From Asterias amurensis (taxonomy: Eukaryota > Echinodermata > Asteroidea > Forcipulatida > Asteriidae): a stretch of DNA of 64,000 bases. Of this stretch, positions 22,185 through 34,382 are shown one piece after another; positions within the stretch are counted from its first letter, which is position 1, and every line of letters begins with the position of its first letter. The position numbers and the translations under genes were made by a program. The notes beneath the pieces are model-generated. The model saw only the letters and a program-made list of their open reading frames with translations. It was not told the origin of the DNA and ran no database searches. The stretch covers positions 14,998,177 through 15,062,176 of the forward strand of contig NC_092659.1 of NCBI RefSeq assembly GCF_032118995.1. Reading direction: 5' to 3'.

Positions 22185-25100
22185 GTGAGTTTATCAACAA
22201 TATGTTTTTTTTATTCATTGTAATTTAATGACAGAACGTCAACAAACGTGAAGTCATGTGGCCGTAGTATTAATAGATGGGTTTCACTGCTGCGCCACAA
22301 CTCCGTGGCTTAATAAAAGGAATAACATTTGAACCGCGTCTGAGCATGGAGGAAGGAAAACATAGCATCCATTAGTATAGGACAGGTTTAACAAAATATT
22401 ATAATATATAATAGAGCTGCTAATAAATTTGCTTCAATCAAAAGAAAAGGTAATTTCGATAGTATGAACTGGTCTATTTTGTTATTTGATTTGTGCTATT
22501 TCCGTTATGTGTTTATGTGTTGTTTATTTTTATTCGTTTACAATAATCTCTGGCATTCTGCCAGTATTGTCGCTACATTCCAGATGTTTATAAAAATGCA
22601 GACGTGGTTTTCTACTTGTGTATATTCTTGGAAACACTTTGCGTATCATAATAATTTCTGTCCTACTTTACTTTTAATGACAGTTGTGAATCTTCTTTGT
22701 TGATACTTATCCTTTTTATTACCTTCACACAAATTCTACCCGCACTTTCAGAATCCAGGGTTGTAGTTTTATTTTATGTTTTAATTGTACACACTGCTGC
22801 ATGAACCTGGGTGTTAAAACTTGACGCTATGCGTGTGCATTGTCATTAGTCAAAATAATCAACATCTTAGTTATGATGGGTGTATATTTTAACACTTATA
22901 AAATTATGTTTTGTTTTTTCACCCATAGTTACCGATGTATGTTAATGTTAGCAAATTTAACATCTATTATGCAATTGTAGTTTAAAATTTTGCATATTTT
23001 TTTCGGTGGTTATAGTCAATAGCCGCTTCATTTCGCTACGACATTCACTCCATATGCCCAAACGGGCGTCTCACGAGTCGTTGTAGCTTCTGTAGACTGA
23101 ATTTTATGTCATGATGTAATGGTGGTTAGTTCTGCATATTTATTACCAAAATACAAACGCAACAACCGCATCGCCATTCCTTCCCGGAAGTTCCCTCCGA
23201 GAGGAAAGTGATTTATTATTCCTGTTCATAATGACACACCCGACTTAACAATGATGTAAACAAACTATGCAATGGCAAAGTTTGTTCACCTCTTTCAGGA
23301 ATGATCATGTAGCTGTGTATGTGAGCTTGTGGGGTAGCGGTTTCATGTATAAGACGTCTAGACTCCATACCGTTGACGTAGGTTGCAAAAATGGTGTGGC
23401 TCTGCGCCCCATTCATAAAAAACCACAACCAAGGACAAAGAAACTCTCTTTGAGCCGCCACATATACAACGCGCAGTCCGCGACCGCTGGCTTCAAACAA
23501 ACCTGGGTCAACAAACTATTGTATCTCAGGCAGGGCAACAAACTTATGTGGTCCGGATTATGGTACGGCCTACTGTACCAACTGTATTGACCATGCCAAT
23601 GCAACTTTACTTGACTCTCCAAATAAAGGCCTTATTTACGCTTTTCTGAAAGTCGTTGCATTCACATCCATAATGAATGAAATGTCACTTTCTAGAAACC
23701 GAAACCAATGCGAACTTGTAAACATTTTGCATTTCAATACTTTAGGCTCTGGCCTTGGTGAGGAAGGAGAAGGGAACATGAACACATTGTGTGAACGGCC
23801 AGTTGTTTGGTTCTAGAAACTAAGACGTTCGGTATACCTTCAGTTTATTGATTGTGTTAGGGGTTGTCGGAGATCATGGATGATATTAACATAAAAAAGT
23901 TTGTGAATTGTTGATGATTTAAAAATGTGCATCAACTTTGAAAACAATGATGAGTCTCCATTTTGGGGAGGGTGAGGTGAGGAGGTCTTGTAAAAGTGTG
24001 AAATGAATTGGACGATTATAACTTGGTCACTCCCTAAGTACGTGTATGCTATGCCTATACATTAAGTATTAACAAACAGTCATAATTGTCCAATACATGT
24101 TGTCACTGGGCAACTGTGTCCATCCTCACAACACATCAGTTGCCGGGAAAGGGGACCACCATAGGACTTGATTGATCTTGCCGCCAACAAACGATATATG
24201 ACGATAGGGTGGGTGACCCGACTTCAGGGCTGCCTTGCGCTACCCCACCCATATAACTATGCCCAATATGATCCAACTTTGATTTTGTTTTTTATATCCC
24301 ATTGTCTGATTGTCTACGCAACGGAGTTTTGATGCACACACACAACAGGTTCTATGGTTGTTCTATTATTCCCTTTTATAAAGGTTTCCCTTGTGGGGTC
24401 CAAGTTGAAGTTGAAACACAGAAGAATATATTGTGGGGTCCATTGTGCCATTGTGTAAAATGCCCCACAAGGGCATCCCGTAAGCTCACACAAGTGTAAA
24501 CACTTGCGATCGGGGATCGGATCTAGCTGTTGTCCCTCGGTTTTGTATACAGCTTTTGCTTGGACATTTCTCCGACCGTGAAAGAGTTGTCCTCTGTTGT
24601 TATTGAGATCCTCGGTTTGCCTTTAAAACCAGTTAAAGAATGGAACAAAAACCTATGTGTTTAATGTGTCCAAGTCCTTATTTTGATGTAGCGTTAAATA
24701 CACTGTATAACACGTGGAATACAGGCTTGCAATCAATTGGGGTTCAACGACGGGTTGCGACCTTATCTGTATACTTATGCCATGCAGTAGCCAGTGAACT
24801 GGCCAAGGATCAACCCCCACATTATTGACCTTTTGATAATAATAATGTAATCTATACGTAAACTCTCATATCACAGGAATTTTAACTTGATATCAGATGA
24901 TTTGGGTTACAGTAGACCCTTTCAAACTGCCCTGGTAAAACAACAATTGGTTACCGCAAACTAAACATCATTGATAACTCACCATGTAATGCCTCATTCC
25001 CATATAAGGATTGATACTGCTTATATGGATTGGTAATGCTCAATACTAAAATGCCCATATTCTATATTGTTAAGAGCTATTTGGTGTTTGTTTGCCACAT

Positions 25101-25221
25101 GTAACATCACTTTTTTGACGTCTTTTATAGAGGAGTTACAAGTTTGACTTCAACTATACCCATCCGAAAAATGACCCGATCTCGAGATGACGTCAAAGTG
25201 GGAGGAGGTACTGACGTCACG

Positions 25222-28200
25222 ATGATATCAGAAATATCACCGTGTGACAGTTGCACCCATTTGCAATCGGTATGTATTAATCACAACTTTGAATAAATTA
25301 TAATTTACACACTTTCATGAAGTTCCCATACGAAATCGTCTTCGGACAATCTATCATCAGTCTTAATTTTTCTCAAGAGATTTTTTTTTGAAGTAAGTTT
25401 TTTGTGTGTAAAATGTCTTTACAAAATTTCAACACTTGTCGAGTTTTGGACTTTTTCGTCAGCAGTTTTTCTATCTCCCGATTTATATAATAATAATAAT
25501 ACTATCGAAGTCTTATATAGCGCACGTATCTACCAAACGAGGTACTCAAGGCGCTGAGTATATACAAACTTTCAGAAAGATAGGTTGCTACAGTGATGAA
25601 TTTTGAGACCCAATTATGTATTTCGACAATTCTTCTTATTTCGTGGATTTACTAATTACAGACCCCCTTGAAAACCAGCAACAGCATAAAACCTGGACGT
25701 CTAGACCTGAGTCTACGAGAGGAGGTGAACGTGTCATTTGCTGGCTGTGGCTTCCTTGCCATTTATCATCTTGGAGTGGCTACATGTCTACTTAGAAATG
25801 GGCAACATTTTATATCCAACGTAAACCGATGGGGTGGATCCTCAGCGGGGGCGATCGCTGCTGCAGCTATGGTCTGCTTACCGAATAAACTAGGGGTAGG
25901 CAAATCAGTTTTAAAATTGATATTCTTAACGTGATTTCTAACTGTTATGGCCTGCTTACCGAATAAACTAGGGAAAGCAAATAAGTTTTCGAAATTGATA
26001 TTGTTAATGTGATTTCCAACTGTGTTGTTTTATAGTTACATACAAATTCCTGCCTGGTCATTATACTGTAAGTAAAGCTTATAAAGACGGTCACAAATAT
26101 TCAAGCTCTTGGCGGGCCCGGAAGTACACCACGGAGGCCATTTCTGTTAAACCCAGTGCCCAATTTCATGGGGCTGCATGCTTAATAGAAATAAGCAGGA
26201 TACCAATCAAAAATTGTATATGTGAAATTGTATTTTGGGTGGTATCCCTGTTCTGGTAAGCATCGTTTTGTTGTACATTGTACATTTTATTTACCTACTT
26301 CTTGTGCCCTAGCAGCTCAATGAATTTGGGCCCAGGGCCCAATTTCATAGAGCTGCTAAGCACACAAGTTTGCTTAGTATGAAATGTCTTCCTTGATAAA
26401 AACAGGATTACCAACCAAATTTCCAGCTGGTATTCAGCTGTTGTTTGCTTATCCTGAAAATCACGTGGAAATTTGGTGGGTAATCCTGTTTTTTATCAAG
26501 GAAGACAATTCATGCTAAGCAAATTGTTGTGCTTAGTAGCTCTATGAAATTGGGCCCAGGTCTTGTCATTGATGCCTCTTCAAAAAATTCCTTACGGGAG
26601 TATTTTTCCCGGAATCCACCATCAAAGACACAGTGTGATGTGTCTTCAGAATTTTTGTTCGCGGCAAAATTGTACAGATACATATACAGACAATGGTAGT
26701 GCCCTCTGCAAAATGAAAATCGCCTTGGCTTTATGAAATAAAAGGCCAGGGGTCGATTTCACAAAGAGTGCCTAGGAGATATACAAATTGCATGGATAGT
26801 CCTAAGTTAGGGCGAGTATCTGGTCCTAACTCGAGATAAGACTATTACGAACTCTTTGTGAAATCCACCCCTGGGCTCGATTTTACAAAGAACTTAGGAC
26901 TATGTCCTAGCATTTCTAAAACTATAGCATATCTAAAAAAAAACTTAAGGCAAGTCCTAAGTTAGGAAGAGTAAACCTTCCTAACTCAAGATGAGACTAG
27001 TCTTCACTCTTCGTGAAAACCAACCCTGCTCTATATACCGTGTACGATATAACTTATTGATTTCGCCATTTCGAGGTTCAAGTTGGTCAGAAAATGCCCA
27101 TTCATGCACCAACAAATAGGCATCATGCTAGTCTTGCCCCAAGACGATGTTGCTCGACATTGTGTAGTAGACTGCGCTCAGTTGTAACTCGATATAGCTC
27201 GCCAGACTACGACGGAGACTAGTCTTGCCCACCAAACCAGTCATGGGAGGGTGGCTTTAGCGAGTTTACAACTGAGCGCAGTACACTATATGTCCAATGT
27301 CGAGCATTATCGTCTGGGGGCTAGACTAGCATCACGTACTTTCTCCATTTGAAACCCCGCAGATTGTAGTAATCTGTGAAACTTGATGTGTTTATAACAG
27401 GACGCCGTTCAGATGCTTCGAGACTTTGTGGATACTTTCCAAAAGAAGCCTCTAGGAGCCTTAACGCCAGGCTTCAATATGATGGACTACCTACGAACTG
27501 AACTAGAGTATTATGTACCTTCAGATGCACACATACTGGCTAAAAACAAACTCTACGTCTCAGTGACTAGGGTTGCGGACGGCAAGAATATACTACTGAC
27601 AGAATTTCACTCCAGGGAGGAACTGATAGAGGTACATTGTAAAACAATTATTGTAGAATGAACAAGTAAATAATGACCAGCCTATATACAAATACAAGAG
27701 TGAAAATAAAAGTTTCTCAGATCTGGCACAAGAGAGTGGTTTATGGTTAGAGCTGTTGAGAGAAGCCATTTTTGGTCCCCCCCCCCAAAAAAAAAGAAAC
27801 CCGCATAATCATACACACTGGGTGCCAGAACTATTAACATTGGGTTAATGCAGTCGGAGCTGTGTATTTAGAGCGAAGCCAAACGGAAAAACCGAAACAG
27901 GGGTCCAAAGAAAACTGGTTCCTCCCCGTGTCGCAACTCAGTACACAGTTCTGTCTATCAACACACTACTGTATACAAGTGGGCCATGGAAGGATGGTGC
28001 GCTGTAGTCTGTCTCCCTAAATTTGTATTTTGGGATGTGCCGCTGATCAGAATGAAGTGATTCACCGCACTCCGAATATGACTTCATTTGATTTGGGTCG
28101 ATTATAATTTTATTATGTTTAAAATAATCCTTTGCGTGTGTGATTTTTTTTCAGGCATTGCTTTGCAGTTGTTACATTCCAGTTTACTGTGGCTTCCGAA

Positions 28201-28768
28201 TTCCCACATTTAGAGGACAGGTAAGCTGCTGTATACTTAGATTTTAAATCCCCAAACACTGACAGCGTTTAACGCTTCTCAGATTAAAATTATGGCATAA
28301 AATCCCTAATCCTTTCTAGATAAACACATCACTGTTAAATGTTTCTCAAAATGCTCTATACATATCGAAAGCTGCTGAAGGATTATAAATTTACATAGCC
28401 ATTAACTTTAAGAGTAATTACCAAACGTATACCTCCTTCCCTTTATTCAGAAATACATTGACGGTGGCATGACAGCCAACATGCCATTCTACCCAGTCGG
28501 TCGAACGATTTGCGTGTCGCCCTTCAGCGGGCACCTGCAGGACATCTGCCCCGCAGATCGGACGTGGTTGGACCTCAGTTACGTGGTCGCTGGTCACAGC
28601 TTCAGGGTATGTTCGCAGAACGTTTGGCGGGCACTGATGGCGCTCTTCGCCCCCAGCCAAGACACATTGGATGAGTATCTAGAACGGGGTGACGATGACG
28701 CAACTAACTTCTTGAAAGAAAATGGAATGTTAAAAAATGACACACAAACAAACAGCAATGAACAGTAA
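25222..28768 (+). CDS. Patatin-like phospholipase, ATGL/PNPLA-like, 5 exons, short form
   Basis: Exons: 25222-25269, 25662-25895, 27401-27631, 28155-28220, 28451-28768, all phase 0, giving 298 aa. The patatin fold uses a Ser-Asp dyad to cleave acyl esters of triacylglycerol, phospholipid or retinyl ester. Visible: the oxyanion-hole loop FAGCGFLAIYHLGVATCL (about residues 42-59); the nucleophile elbow GGSSAG with Ser about 77; SVTRVADGKNILLTEFHSREEL; CSCYIPVYCGF; and the Asp motif YIDGGMTANMP with catalytic Asp about 197; then TICVSPFSG. This order matches animal PNPLA1-5, closest by eye to PNPLA2 (ATGL). It stops soon after the catalytic domain, so the long C-terminal lipid-droplet region of PNPLA2 is missing and the length is nearer PNPLA4. 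The first coding exon is the weakest part: an upstream ATG at 25172 is out of frame and hits a stop, so 25222 was chosen. An upstream 5' UTR exon ending near 22184 is possible. Confidence 0.9.
25871..26026 (+). repeat. 78 bp tandem duplication across the lipase exon 2 donor
   Basis: GGTCTGCTTACCGAATAAAC at 25871 recurs as GGCCTGCTTACCGAATAAAC at 25949, and similarity continues through ATTGATATT(C/G)TTAA. The first copy has the donor GGG|GTAGGC. In the second it reads GGGAAAGC. Confidence 0.85.
26335..26557. mobile_element. Family C foldback MITE (full)
   Basis: GGGCCCAATTTCATAGAGC to GCTCTATGAAATTGGGCCC. Arms of about 100 bp. Lipase intron 2. Confidence 0.8.
26749..27030. mobile_element. Two adjacent family B MITEs
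   Basis: First copy 26749-26872 (GGGTCGATTTCACAAAGAG to CTTTGTGAAATCCACCCC), second 26873-27030 (GGCTCGATTTTACAAAGAAC to CTTCGTGAAAACCAACCC). Lipase intron 2. Confidence 0.75.
27125..27332. mobile_element. Foldback MITE in lipase intron 2
   Basis: ATGCTAGTCTTGCCCCAAGACG to GTCTGGGGGCTAGACTAGCAT, arms of about 80 bp. It ends 68 bp before exon 3. Confidence 0.75.
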
Positions 28769-31197
28769 CGTCACCTTTCGGCTCTTATTTTGAAGTCACT
28801 AAAACACTCAGGAAAACTACTGTCAAGATTGAATTTGTCTCCAAGTACCGAAATAGAGAATTTGTTTCTTGACGTCAAATAGACATCAGAAAACGGCTGC
28901 CTAAATTCTCTATAAATTATTTTTTAAGAATAATAGGTTATTAAAGGTCCCTCAACTTTCAGTTTATAGTTAAGGTAGCAAAATGTGTCACATTTTCGTT
29001 TATTATAAGCCTTTACAAATGTAAATAAATATTTTTCGTTAATTCTAATATTTTTGTACGAAAATTGATCTTGCTTATTGTTTGTTAACGTTACATATAC
29101 AGTATTTAGCATGTGGGTTTGTAAGTATTATAATAGGTTATAGGAAGCCTTAAAAGCAGGGTCACACCATTGTCGAATATATTGTTTGCAACATTCTAAA
29201 ATTATGTCCTAATTTATGGCTTCGGTTGTCGCGTAAAGTAATATTCTTTAACGTTATCGCAGCAGCCAACTGCTTAAGCCTTGGCCGAAGTCATTTGATT
29301 CAGACAAGCGGTATTTGGTCTGTAGTGAGGGGGTTCGTAATATAACGCGCCACCAAGAGCTTTGACAGGGGAAGGTTCTTTTAAAACGGCCGACGATGGG
29401 AGAACATTAAAATTGTATACAGTGTAGAGGAATCTCATAATATGCATAACACAATCGCATTGTACATGTTTATATGGCCTACCTATAAGCACGCCGTACC
29501 AACAAGTCATAGAATACTTCCAGCAAATGTATTGTGTTTTTGCAAAGTTTAACTCAATTTTGATTTTAAAAAACTTGGCGTTTGAACTATGACTGAGGTT
29601 TGTCCTGCTATTGTATCCACGATAGATTACCGAACCTCATAATTGTAGCAATAGCATGTCACTATCGTGCGTTGCAAAGAATGTAGATTTTCCTATGGTC
29701 AGATCCAAGGGAACCATCGCGATACATCGCAACTAACGTTTGTTGGAGCATTTTATTTAGATCCCAATATTATTGTTATCTTTAAAAATGTCGAACCAAA
29801 TGTATGTAATTTCTTTGTAATAATGATACGATCGACTTCCCTTATGAGCCTTAAAATCTGAAATCCTTTAATTTAAAAAGTAGGCCTAAGTGTTCAAATT
29901 TCCTATTGAAACATTTCCTTGTACACCAAGAGAGAAAACTGGTCTTTGGAAAAATCACCAAAGGTGTCAAGTGCCTGTAAGTATAAATTGCTGTTTAATC
30001 CAACCTGTGCAGTTGGTACATTTTAAAAGTGTTTAGTTTTGTCTAGCGTGTTGTTATCCGTCTGCCGTCAATAAATATTGTTTCGGACTAGATATGTGTG
30101 TCACACCGACCAGTATTTTTTCAAGAAAATAGATCAGTATTTTCATTTACTTTTTTATTATTTAAAAACAGACAGTTACTGGTTTCGTAACCTCAAAAAA
30201 TGTGCTCTGATAACACATTTTTAGATCCCAAAATAAAACATAGCCAAACTTCAACATTTTGACGCACTTTATACACATTCCTCTCTGATTTTTTTTTAAA
30301 TCATTCATTCATTCAATGGTTTATTTCAATTCGCTGCCAGCAGCAGAACTACATGAACAGTTACATAATTAAAAATTTGGAGTAAAACATTACATTACTA
30401 ATTAAAATGGCATTAAAGACAGTGGACACTATTGGTATATATACCAATGTTGAGATACACCAAGTGAGAAGATTGGTCTTTGACAATTACCGATAGTGTC
30501 TACTGTCTTTAAATCTTAACAGAAAAACGGAGATGTACTGTGTACTCTAAATGGAAGGAGAACAGTTACATAATTAATTTACACTCAAAACGGAGATTTT
30601 TTTGGGGTGTTTGATGTTTTTGTTTACATTAAATTCTTACCGAGCCTTTGACACTCTAAATGGGAGGGATTAAAAGGCTGGCCTCCTCTGTCCCGGAGAA
30701 AGAAAATACGCCGGGGCCGGCGACTCCCCATATCAAATTGAGGAATATAAAAGTTCAAGAGTCAATGAATAATTTCCCGTTTACTGCAAATAGCTGTGAG
30801 ACTTCCACGTCTTTTTCATGTACTTTTGAATATTTGCACTGTATATGATGGGAGTATGTGGGTGCACCCTTCTTAAAAGAAAGAAAACAGAAGGACAAAA
30901 ATAAGGTGGCGCCCTCTGTTGGTGAGTTATTTGCCACAAGTCGGCACTTTGATTTGAAAACAACTTGTGTTTGTTGTTGTATCTGATAATCCATATTAAG
31001 GCTGGCTAGGCAGCCTAGTAGCTAGGAGTGAATTTATTCAATTATTAGAGGCATTAAATTCATCTCAAGACATGTTGATCTGGTCTCTGGACAAATTATG
31101 GGGTTGCCTTTTGGATACGATATACACCCTCCTCTCTTTGGCCTGGGTTGTTTAAAACCATGGAAGGTACACGTTTGGTAATTAATCAAAACAAATA
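28769..31197. other. Probable lipase 3' UTR, then intergenic
   Basis: Coding signal stops at TAA 28766-28768. AATAAA occurs in GTAAATAAATATTT (about 29018) and in CGTCAATAAATATTG (about 30068), so either may end the transcript. A family A end fragment lies at 29935-29985. Confidence 0.35.
30413..30512. mobile_element. Family A MITE, 100 bp internal-deletion copy
   Basis: Ends are TTAAAGACAGTGGACACT and GTGTCTACTGTCTTTAA, and the middle is reduced to the terminal 40-50 bp of each side. Confidence 0.75.
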
Positions 31198-31538
31198 TTA
31201 AAGGAACACGTTGCATTGGATCGGACGAGTTGGTCTATAAAAAGCGTTTGTAACCGTTTTTTATAAAATGCATATGGCTGGAAAGATGTTTTAAAAGTTG
31301 AATACAATGATCCACACAAGTTAGCCTCGAAATTACACGGTTTTCCGTTTACCTCGTTTTGACTCCCATAAATGGCCGACCATGTTAGTTCGCACAGTAA
31401 AAGGAAAACCACGCAATTTCGTGGATTATTGTATTCTTCTTTTAAAACATCTTTCCAACCATATGCATTTTGTAACAAACGGTTATAAACGCTTTTTATA
31501 GAGCAACTCGTCCGATCCAAGGCAACGTGTTCCTTTAA
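31198..31538. mobile_element. 340 bp foldback element with about 150 bp arms
   Basis: TTAAAGGAACACGTTGC to GCAACGTGTTCCTTTAA. The arms include GGATCGGACGAGTTG and TAAAAAGCGTTT. The 130-aa minus-strand frame over it is a by-product. It replaces the left end of a family A MITE. Confidence 0.85.
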
Positions 31539-31858
31539 CTTAAAAACTGACTTGGTAACGAGCATAGTACACAATACAACATTGTGGGAAACGACTCTCT
31601 CTGAAGTGTTGTAGTTTTTGAGAAAGAGGTTATTTCTCTCTAAAATAATAAAATATTTCTAGCTAGAAGTCTTTTATTCCTTTCTGAAAGCACACAAATT
31701 CGTCCAACAAGGGTGTTTTTTCTTTCATCATTTTCTCGCAACTTCGATGACCAATTTACCCCAAATTTTCACAGGATTGTTATTTTAAGCTTATGATGGG
31801 ATACACCATCTGAGAACATTGGTCTTTGACAATTACCGATAGTGTCCAGTGCCTTTAA
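31537..31858. mobile_element. Family A MITE, one end lost
   Basis: Holds GACTTGGTAACGAGCATAGT, TTCTCGCAACTTCGATGACC and the right end GTGTCCAGTGCCTTTAA. The left end is replaced by the foldback element at 31198-31538. Confidence 0.75.
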
Positions 31859-32259
31859 AGAAAATATACAATACTCATGGAAAGAAAAATGTCAATAGCA
31901 GACAAAGTGCTCAGTTTTTGTAAGCAATTACAATATATTATTTTCAAACTCGTATTAAATTCCTGTTGCATACATTTGTTAAAGAGCATGAACTTGACGA
32001 CAAATTTCAGAGGTCCTTCACTACAAGAGAAATGGTATTATCAGAAGCGTGGGGACAGCAGAACACAGGAACACACAAGGAACAATGCTGTCCTCACATT
32101 TGAATCCTTTTTTACTTTCAAGTCCTCAGCACCGATAACAAACCGATAACGTTGACAAGGCACGCCCTTGATTGGTTGAATAAGCATGCGTGTATTCTGT
32201 GCGGAGCAATTCAACCAATAGAATGCGTTCTCTTTACGTCTCAGCAGTGTGACCTGTCT

Positions 32260-32626
32260 CAGTAGTGGACACTATTGGTAATATTACTCAAAATAGTTAT
32301 TCGCATAAAACCTTACTTGGTAACGAGTAATGGGGAGCTGTTGTTAGTATAAAACATTGTGAGAAAAGACTCCCTCGAGAACGAAGTAATTTTCCATGAA
32401 TTTGATTTTAGGACCCCAGAATTAGAATTTGAGGTCTCGAAATCAAGCATCTGAAAGCACACAACTTCGTGTGACAAGGGTACGTTCTGTTGTTATTATC
32501 TCACAACTTCAACTACCAATTGGGCTCAAATTTTCACAGGTTTGCTATTTTATGCATTGTTGTTGAGATACACCAAGTGAGAAGACTGGTCTTTGACAAT
32601 TACCAATAGTGTCCAGTTTCTTTGAG
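32260..32626. mobile_element. Family A MITE, both ends worn
   Basis: CAGTAGTGGACACTATTGG to ATAGTGTCCAGTTTCTTTG, with the family core in between. Confidence 0.75.
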
Positions 32627-33164
32627 TCTATAGAGTGTGTTAAGTTAGAGGAACAAAGGAAAGTCCTCACAATGAAAGTAATAAATTGATACATGTATGA
32701 GTAAGGTAAATGTATACCAATTAAAGATAATATAACATAGAGTTTTGTAAAATGCAGGGCTATTCCAAAGTTGTATCCCAAAAAATGTAGAATTATATCA
32801 TGTTTGTCATTAGGATAGCTGAAGAGCCTCCTCAATAGACCGATCCATTTTGCCCCGCCTCCTTACCAGTTGACCAATCACAGCCGCGAAACCCGATCAC
32901 CATTAGTGCAAAGATCACCAAACGGTTCAAATGGTGATCAGATTTTGCGGTTGTGATTGGTCAATGATAATTGGGACTGGCTTAATGGATCGATGAATTG
33001 TCTTTTGGGTAAATAACTACTAATAATAATTATACACTTGTGTGACTGCTATTCCTGTGAGACTTCTTTTAGGCATGCAAAAGAAACGTCTACAAGATAT
33101 TGTATAGGAGGACAACATCATCATGTGAGCAGTATAATAGCATGTTAGCCATGTGGGATGTCAT

Positions 33165-33420
33165 GTGGGCCGAGTTGTTTAGAGCATCGAATTTGAGATC
33201 TGGTGGTTAAGTCATTGGATTGTGGGTTCGAATCCTGGTCATAGTGAAACGACATAGTGGTCATGACATAAGTGTTCTTGAGCAAGTGGCTTCACCATAA
33301 TTGCTTCTCTACAACCAGGGGCATAAATGGGTACCTGCGAGGGTAGAGGTTGATATTGTGTATGAAAAAGAATTCTTGAGTGCCATGGCACTTTCAAGTT
33401 ATTGAAAAGTATAGTTCCTT
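33165..33420 (+). mobile_element. tRNA-derived SINE, S1-related
   Basis: The tRNA-like head (GGGCCGAGTTGTTTAGAGC through GGGTTCGAATCCTGG) is followed by TGTTCTTGAGCAAGTGGCTT and an AATTGCTTCTCTAC body. It is related to the copies at 17951 and 44732 but more diverged. It lies downstream of the SMCO4-like gene. Confidence 0.65.
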
Positions 33421-33470
33421 AGTTCCTTTGGGGCACCAAAGGTTTGATTAAAATAGTGCGTGCTCTTCAG

Positions 33471-33476
33471 TTTATT
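33471..33476 (-). terminator. Candidate poly(A) signal for SMCO4-like gene
   Basis: AATAAA on the minus strand, about 225 bp after the stop codon and the first canonical hexamer downstream. It gives a short 3' UTR. It lies just past the end of a tRNA-derived SINE (33165-33420). Confidence 0.4.
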
Positions 33477-33699
33477 GCCTATCCGCATCCCCGCTCAACT
33501 ATCCATCGAACCAGTTCCTTTGGCGTCACATTGGTTGGATTCCTTATAGAAGATGCAATCAGTTCTTAAAATAACACATAGTCATGCAAGAGTAGAACCG
33601 TCTCCAAAATGGCTGCTCATAATTGCGAGGATATTCAGTCTGGTGTCTTCTTCCATCTTAGGATGATTTTTAGCGTCTTACCCTGGCGAGAAACTCAGT

Positions 33700-33870
33700 T
33701 CAGTTCTGAGGTCTTGAGTTGTAGTAAACAAACAAGACCAGGGCAATACACAAAGCGGCCAAGGAAGGGACCACCACTCGCACGATGCTGTTCTTATTCG
33801 CCACGTTGTCCTTCTTGCGCTGCCTTTTTTCTTTCCTTGTCTCCTTGACTTTGCCTTTCAACTGACGCAT
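33700..33870 (-). CDS. SMCO4: Single-pass membrane protein with coiled coil, SMCO4-like, 56 aa, one coding exon
   Basis: The frame from ATG (33868-33870) to TGA (33700-33702) encodes 56 aa. It starts MRQLKGKVKETRKEKRQRKK, continues with a short polar linker, then a transmembrane segment about residues 30-50 (VRVVVPSLAALCIALVLFVY), and ends YYNSRPQN. Vertebrate SMCO4 (about 59 aa) has the same start MRQLKGK, the same Lys/Arg-rich N-terminal helix, a VV.P.LA transmembrane start and an FVY..xRP end. The molecular role is not known. The N-terminal basic helix followed by the membrane segment predicts an N-in topology. AG directly before the G that precedes ATG could be a splice acceptor for a leader exon. 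The forward-strand frame 33609-33848 is a shadow of this gene. Confidence 0.88.
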   Translation of the reverse strand: MRQLKGKVKETRKEKRQRKKDNVANKNSIVRVVVPSLAALCIALVLFVYYNSRPQN

Positions 33871-34269
33871 CCTGACTTGAGTCTTCTATGAATCGAGTAC
33901 ACCAAATCAAATGTGCTTCAAGACCACAGAGTGATGTTCACTGCTTTTATCAAGAGCCTGTACAGAGAGAGAGAGAGAGACAAGAAGCTATGTAAGATAT
34001 TAATTGGTGGTCAGTATGGGAGAGACCACAGACCACGTGTCTAAAGTAATAACGACCCTTTATCATCATGCTGCCTCGGATTTCACAAAAGATCGCATAC
34101 AGATGGATCGGGGCATGGTAGGGCACTGCTGCAGACACCCAAAGCTGACAGCAAGCCGTCTGGTGCTGTGGGAACCGACTTACTTATATAATTTTATGGG
34201 GTGAAGCTGAGGGGATCAGGGGATCGACAGAGGTTGAGCTATGTCGGTGGGACAAGTTTCCGTATCGCG

Positions 34270-34382
34270 TATGGCGCCACCACTTTTTCATTTGATTTGA
34301 TGTAAAATAATATAGTATCTAATTTGCCTCGATGAGATATCTCTTTTTGTAAAAATGAGTGAAAAAGTGGTGTTGCGCCATA
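34270..34382. mobile_element. Foldback MITE (TATGGCGCCACCACTTTTTC ends)
   Basis: TATGGCGCCACCACTTTTTC to GAAAAAGTGGTGTTGCGCCATA. A second copy is at 36785-36903. Confidence 0.75.

Larger units (their letters stand above)
19617..25221. other. Intergenic and probable 5' intron of the lipase gene
   Basis: Apart from the family C MITE, the CGATAT patch, C-runs and the possible leader exon, only short frames occur. 23267-23590 (+) and 23413-23622 (-) overlap but match nothing I know. No RNA gene is seen. Confidence 0.4.

Noticed and set aside
23267..23622. Overlapping frames of 107 and 69 aa on both strands
   Set aside because: No domain, no conserved motif, no splice context. Left as unexplained sequence.
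25172..25269. Upstream ATG as lipase start
   Set aside because: Its frame ends at TGA before the donor; the ATG at 25222 is in phase with exon 2.
31182..31574. 130-aa minus-strand frame
   Set aside because: Lies over a foldback transposon and a MITE end; no domain and no splice signals.
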